A stretch of 10,483 nt of DNA from DASWJQ01 sp964517315 (lineage in GTDB: Bacteria > Chloroflexota > Anaerolineae > Anaerolineales > E44-bin32). Positions 7,485 through 10,483 of the stretch are shown here, piece after piece. Under the pieces are notes generated by a model that was not told where the DNA came from, ran no database searches, and saw only the letters and a program-made list of their open reading frames with translations. Both the position numbers and the translations under genes were made by a program. The stretch's first letter is position 1; each line of letters opens with the position of its first letter. The DNA is taken from the NCBI GenBank assembly GCA_964517315.1, contig CAZFCJ010000114.1, positions 1 to 10,483 of the forward strand, in the 5' to 3' direction.

Positions 7485-7527
7485 CGCCGGAGCGGAGCGT
7501 TGAAGGCCTCGACCTTTCCGCTCGGCG
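7485..7527 (-). other. nested hairpin in the leader of the DUF5667-like gene
   Basis: GAGCGGA (7490-7496) pairs with TCCGCTC (7517-7523). After one bulged base (7489) the stem continues as CGCC (7485-7488) with GGCG (7524-7527), giving 11 pairs. Inside the loop AAGG (7503-7506) pairs with CCTT (7513-7516). If transcription starts near 7578, this structure lies in the untranslated leader, about 115 bases before the start codon. It resembles no riboswitch that I recognise. Confidence 0.4.
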
Positions 7528-7583
7528 GCAATTGAACCCGTCTGGTGCCAATCTTGCTGTCAGCGTCTGCCATTTCACTCGTT

Positions 7584-7611
7584 ACAACGGAGTTTTCTCA
7601 ACAACGTTTCA
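7584..7611 (-). promoter_or_regulatory. ECF-sigma-type promoter for the DUF5667-like gene
   Basis: On the minus strand TGAAAC (7611-7606) is followed after 16 bases by CGTTGT (7589-7584). The same TGAAAC-N16-CGTT arrangement lies upstream of the genes at 7876 and 9403. ECF sigma factors typically read a -35 of TGAAAC or GGAAC type and a -10 beginning CGT at this spacing. Transcription would start near 7578, leaving a leader of about 210 bases. Confidence 0.6.
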
Positions 7612-7753
7612 CATCATCTGCTTGCACATCACCTACGATCCGCAGGTCATCGTTTAGGGATCTCCCTTTTCTCCGGGCTCAGCAATTGGAAGGTTCACGT
7701 CGTTTTGGAGGCGGTATGGTGCCCACTGTAGTACTCAAGTCATATATTTATCC

Positions 7754-7781
7754 TGAAACACTTCGAACCATTCCACGTTTC
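7754..7781 (+). promoter_or_regulatory. ECF-sigma-type promoter for the kinase-like gene
   Basis: TGAAAC (7754-7759), a 16-base spacer and CGTTTC (7776-7781) lie in an AT-rich patch about 95 bases before the ATG at 7876. The spacer also shares CGAAC and an ATTCC-like segment with the element at 9291, shifted by one base. A housekeeping-type TATATT at 7743-7748 has no good -35 partner. Confidence 0.6.
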
Positions 7782-7875
7782 CTTTAATTGAGGCCATGCT
7801 CGGCAGGGTCCAAGCATGCCGTTGCCGGAATGACTCGCTGAGACCGCGGTCCCGTGTGAACAGCAAGAAGGAAGT

Positions 7876-9255
7876 ATGAGTTCTCAGCCTGGAAACATTG
7901 AAGTGATGGAGGAACTCCGTGCGGAAACCGGAGTTCGTACCTTTCGAGCGGTGGACGCCGAGCACAACTCCCCGGTCATCGTCAAGGTCTTTGAGAGTCC
8001 GATGCTGGGAAGGACCAAAACACGGGGAACTATTCGTACCCGCCTTAAGCGGTGGAGGGACCTGAGACAACCCGCGATCCTGAGACCGCTGCACGTAGAG
8101 TCCGAAAGGGACAAGCTTCTGCTCGTGCTTCCCCTCATCCCCACCGGCAGCCTTGAAGACAGGCTCGTTATGGGAGCCGTGTCCTCGCTGGATTTGGGCG
8201 ACCTCAGTAGCGGCGTATCTCGGGCCGTACAAGCCCTGCACGAGGCGGGGATGGCGCATGGCAATCTGAAGCCAACGAATCTTCTGTTCGATGAGGATGG
8301 CGGGGTTGTACTGACTGATCTGGACCTCGGACTCCATGGATCAAGACGAGAGCAGATGGGAGGGACGACCTCAAGCTACCGGGCGCCCGAACGGGTTGAG
8401 GGAGGAAAGCCGACCCCGGAGGCGGATCAGTACTCCTGGGCGCTCATTCTGCTGAGCATGGTGACCCGCCGTGGACCGCGAGAGGCGCTGCAAGAACTCG
8501 CTGACATCGAAGACAATCCCCCCTCAGGTGGATTCCGTCGTCAAGATGGGCACACTTTGTCCCGTCGAGTCGCGAAGCCTTTCCGCCGGGCTCTCTCGCA
8601 TGATCCGGCAGAGAGGTTCGGATCGATATCGAAATTCAACCAGGCACTTCAGGTGGCCTGGGGTTACACGGAGGCCGCGGCTGCGAGCCCGGCGCCTGCA
8701 AGACGGCCCGGACCTCAGGCCGCAACGCCGACGTCTAAACGCCGTGGCAGCCGCGTGCGGCTGGTTGCACTGCTCGTCATACCCCTGCTGTGCATCCTCG
8801 GGGCTGTGCCGGCGATTTCATCGGGTTGGGCTGGTTCCCTCCTGCACGAGGTTCGTGCCCTATCCAGTGGATACGACTTGTGGGCCGACGCGGAGACGAC
8901 TCCGATCTCGGATACACAGGTTGCGTCGCAAGGTGGGATTCTGCCGGCAGAATGGACCGAGACACCGCAGGACACGGAAGCGGTGACTGGGCCGGCCGTG
9001 ACCGAGCAGACTCAGGTTCCGACGGAAGATGGAACGGATGAAACCGACGGAAGCTCGGATACCCAGCAGGCATCCGAGCCCACCCCAGAGTCTACTCAGG
9101 CGGCCTTCCCCAGACCGGAGGCGACAGAAACTACTTCTGCGACGCCTTCTCCTACTCCCACCCCTACAGAGAGCACAGATCAAGACGTCAACCCTAGTTC
9201 CTGCCAGTCAGATCCGAACCATCCTCGCTACTGCACTCCTACGCCGGGGTCGTGA
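7876..9255 (+). CDS. membrane-anchored Ser/Thr protein kinase homologue, probable pseudokinase
   Basis: The 459-residue protein has a kinase fold at 10-262, a basic linker, one transmembrane helix (about 294-315) and an outer tail of about 140 residues rich in Thr, Ser, Pro, Glu and Asp, ending with Cys 443 and Cys 453. Kept features are the ATP-binding Lys 37 (V-I-V-K-V-F), N135, a Mg-site D148, A-P-E (170-172), D184 and R247. Lost features are the Gly-rich loop (R-A-E-T-G-V-R-T-F), probably the helix-C Glu, the catalytic Asp (H-R-D is H-G-N, 128-130) and the Gly of D-F-G (D-L-D, 148-150). It is therefore probably a pseudokinase that binds partners or ATP, with the tail reaching towards the cell wall or outside. 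AAGGA lies only three bases before the ATG. An ECF-type promoter lies upstream, and the secreted PKD protein gene follows. Confidence 0.88.
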   Translation: MSSQPGNIEVMEELRAETGVRTFRAVDAEHNSPVIVKVFESPMLGRTKTRGTIRTRLKRWRDLRQPAILRPLHVESERDKLLLVLPLIPTGSLEDRLVMGAVSSLDLGDLSSGVSRAVQALHEAGMAHGNLKPTNLLFDEDGGVVLTDLDLGLHGSRREQMGGTTSSYRAPERVEGGKPTPEADQYSWALILLSMVTRRGPREALQELADIEDNPPSGGFRRQDGHTLSRRVAKPFRRALSHDPAERFGSISKFNQALQVAWGYTEAAAASPAPARRPGPQAATPTSKRRGSRVRLVALLVIPLLCILGAVPAISSGWAGSLLHEVRALSSGYDLWADAETTPISDTQVASQGGILPAEWTETPQDTEAVTGPAVTEQTQVPTEDGTDETDGSSDTQQASEPTPESTQAAFPRPEATETTSATPSPTPTPTESTDQDVNPSSCQSDPNHPRYCTPTPGS

Positions 9256-9263
9256 TCCCGGCG
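9242..9263 (+). other. hairpin over the stop codon of the kinase-like gene
   Basis: CGCCGGG (9242-9248) pairs with CCCGGCG (9257-9263), with one further G-T pair, and the TGA stop lies in the loop. No T-run follows, so it may be a weak terminator, an RNA-stability element or chance. It lies 28 bases before the next promoter-like element. Confidence 0.35.
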
Positions 9264-9290
9264 CATAGTACCGACGTTCTACCTGCGGGG

Positions 9291-9318
9291 TGAAACGCGA
9301 GCGAACATTTCCCGTTGT
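9291..9318 (+). promoter_or_regulatory. ECF-sigma-type promoter for the PKD-domain gene
   Basis: TGAAAC (9291-9296), 16 bases, then CGTTGT (9313-9318), about 85 bases before the ATG at 9403. The -10-like hexamer is identical to that of the leftward element at 7584-7611, and the -35-like hexamer is identical in all three. Confidence 0.6.
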
Positions 9319-9402
9319 CATGGTTGAGGTCGAGGGAGAAGCGCCCCCTTCATCCTTTGCCCGTAAGTCCAAACCTTTGCGAAGACACGGAAGGACGTTG
9401 AA

Positions 9403-10483
9403 ATGAAGCATAGGTCGCTGAATCTGCTGGCCATACTCGGACTGCTGACCAGTATGCTGGCGCTCCCGGGCACGGCTTTTGCCCAAACTGAGCTTCAGGT
9501 GGATGTGACCACCGCGGTCGAATGCGGCCAGGCGACCTTCCAGCTCGAGGTCGCGGGCGGCAGCGGTGTTCACGACGTAACGATCGATTTCGGTGATGGC
9601 GAAGGCGACTTCGAGGCGGATGTCACAGAATACCCACTCGAATTCGACCACATGTACCCTGGCTCCGGAGAGTTCACCTGGTCCGTGCTGGCGACGGACA
9701 GTACAGACTCCGAACTGACAGGGTCCAGCGAAGGATCCGTTTCCATCGGCCCCAGCGTGACATTGACCAGCGAACCTTTCCCCCCACTTCTAACGCTTTC
9801 AGAAGGCAGCGCCGAGGTGACATTCAGCGCCGAGGTTGAGGGCGGTGAACCACCCTATTCCTTCTCTTGGGATCTGGAAGGTCATGGCAGCGTGGATGAC
9901 TCCGACACCGCTTCGGCCAGCTACAGCGAAGCCGGCAAGTATTCGGCGACGGTGACCGTGACCGACGCCTGTGATCTGACCGCCAGCGAAACCCTTCCCG
10001 TTGTAGTGATCGATCCCGAAGATGCCTGTCACCCGATGGCTCAGCGGATCGCCGAGGCCGTCAGCGCCCTTTTCCCGGACCAATCCGATGACATGTACAG
10101 TTGCCAAGACATCTTCGGGATCTTCAATGGCGATCTGACTGATTCCCAGTTGGGGTTTGGAAGGATGTGGCACGCCTATCAGCTGTCGCAGACCGTTGAG
10201 GACCTGACATGGGAAGAGATATTGGCCTGGCACCTCGATCAAGGCGGATGGGGTCAGCTCGTGCAGCTCGACCGATTTGCCGACGCGCTCTCCGATGTCG
10301 GTGTCGGAGATCTGGTCTCGATGGTGGTCGAGGGTGAGGCTTCGATCAACGAGATCCGCACCGCGGTCCGAGCGGTGGTCCGCTATGAGGCTGACTTCGA
10401 CGACGCGTTGACGCGACTTCAAGACGGGGCCAGCCCGGGCGAGCTCGGACAGTTCTACCGTCTCGTACAGGAATCGGGCCTCG
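9403..10483 (+). CDS. secreted PKD-domain protein with C-terminal helical region (3' end missing)
   Basis: The frame is open to the end of the window (360 codons seen). AAGGA at 9391-9395 is seven bases before the ATG. A signal peptide covers residues 1-27, with likely cleavage after G-T-A-F-A. Two PKD-like beta-sandwich repeats follow: one at about 33-115 (V-T-I-D-F-G-D-G, then F-D-H-M-Y-P-G-S-G-E-F) and one at about 118-203 (P-P-Y-S-F-S-W-D-L, then Y-S-E-A-G-K-Y-S-A-T-V-T-V-T-D). Residues from about 207 change to helical sequence with D-L-T-W-E-E-I-L-A-W-H and G-G-W-G-Q-L-V, probably several short helix pairs. Cys occurs at 41, 190, 209 and 234, so disulphides are possible. PKD domains usually mediate protein or carbohydrate contacts outside the cell. 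No catalytic domain is visible, and the missing C-terminus could hold an anchor. Confidence 0.85.
   Translation, partial: MKHRSLNLLAILGLLTSMLALPGTAFAQTELQVDVTTAVECGQATFQLEVAGGSGVHDVTIDFGDGEGDFEADVTEYPLEFDHMYPGSGEFTWSVLATDSTDSELTGSSEGSVSIGPSVTLTSEPFPPLLTLSEGSAEVTFSAEVEGGEPPYSFSWDLEGHGSVDDSDTASASYSEAGKYSATVTVTDACDLTASETLPVVVIDPEDACHPMAQRIAEAVSALFPDQSDDMYSCQDIFGIFNGDLTDSQLGFGRMWHAYQLSQTVEDLTWEEILAWHLDQGGWGQLVQLDRFADALSDVGVGDLVSMVVEGEASINEIRTAVRAVVRYEADFDDALTRLQDGASPGELGQFYRLVQESGL

Larger units (their letters stand above)
7369..7875. other. 507-base divergent intergenic region
   Basis: I see no convincing gene here; short open frames on both strands have no family likeness and no ribosome binding site. 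The region holds two promoter-like elements facing opposite ways (7584-7611 minus, 7754-7781 plus), a leader of about 210 bases for the leftward gene with a strong inverted repeat (7485-7527), and an AT-rich patch around 7738-7790 that contrasts with the GC-rich surroundings. The leader of the rightward gene contains CATGCT/AGCATG (7795-7800 and 7813-7818) and a perfect 10-bp palindrome, GACCGCGGTC (7842-7851). Confidence 0.6.

Noticed and set aside
7355..7573. 72-codon minus-strand frame starting just after the predicted ECF-type transcript start
   Set aside because: No ribosome binding site, no family likeness, and Arg/Ser/Pro-rich composition. A leaderless peptide is not excluded but has no support.
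7545..7787. 80-codon plus-strand frame in the divergent region
   Set aside because: It runs across both promoter-like elements, has no ribosome binding site and no recognisable features.
7842..7851. Perfect palindrome GACCGCGGTC 24 bases before the kinase-like gene
   Set aside because: It could be an operator, but 10-bp GC palindromes arise easily in such DNA and no second copy was seen, so I do not list it as a feature of its own.
1..10483. CRISPR arrays, tRNA or rRNA genes, transposases, integration sites
   Set aside because: No regular repeat-spacer pattern, no tRNA-like or rRNA sequence and no transposase or integrase motif was seen.

Overview
The window is GC-rich bacterial DNA, densely coded, and most likely from Chloroflexota (or a close relative). 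Three things suggest this: a DUF5667-like membrane protein, a multi-helix histidine kinase carrying the RLYDIDLIINRTLVYGAL-type junction common in that phylum and in Actinobacteria, and a membrane-anchored type of c-type cytochrome. This assignment is from family memory, not from a search.

Positions 1-426 hold the 3' end of a mono-haem cytochrome c gene. Positions 485-3303 hold a same-strand run of small multi-spanning membrane proteins of unknown function: three six-helix proteins sharing a P-(A/W)-W-(L/V)-G-(W/Y) type motif before helix 5, one four-helix protein, and a decayed tandem copy of the four-helix gene. After an intergenic stretch with three inverted repeats, positions 3419-6152 encode a NarL-type two-component pair, with the kinase and regulator genes abutting. 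A perfect 10-bp hairpin at 6337-6367 separates this rightward block from a leftward gene.

Positions 6397-10483 form a second block. A leftward DUF5667-like transmembrane protein is divergent from a membrane-anchored Ser/Thr kinase-like protein that lacks the catalytic Asp. Downstream of that lies a secreted PKD-domain protein that runs off the window. The main discovery is that each of these three genes has the same promoter-like element upstream, TGAAAC-N16-CGTT, once on the minus strand and twice on the plus strand. This is the architecture of an ECF sigma-factor promoter. The DUF5667-like and PKD proteins also share a short C-terminal D-(V/L)-T-x-x-x motif with a downstream G-x-W.

The reading offered here is that the second block is part of an ECF-controlled envelope regulon: a transmembrane protein with a cytosolic N-terminus, a pseudokinase exposing a Thr/Pro-rich tail outside the cell, and a secreted adhesion-like protein. 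The sigma factor gene itself is not in the window.
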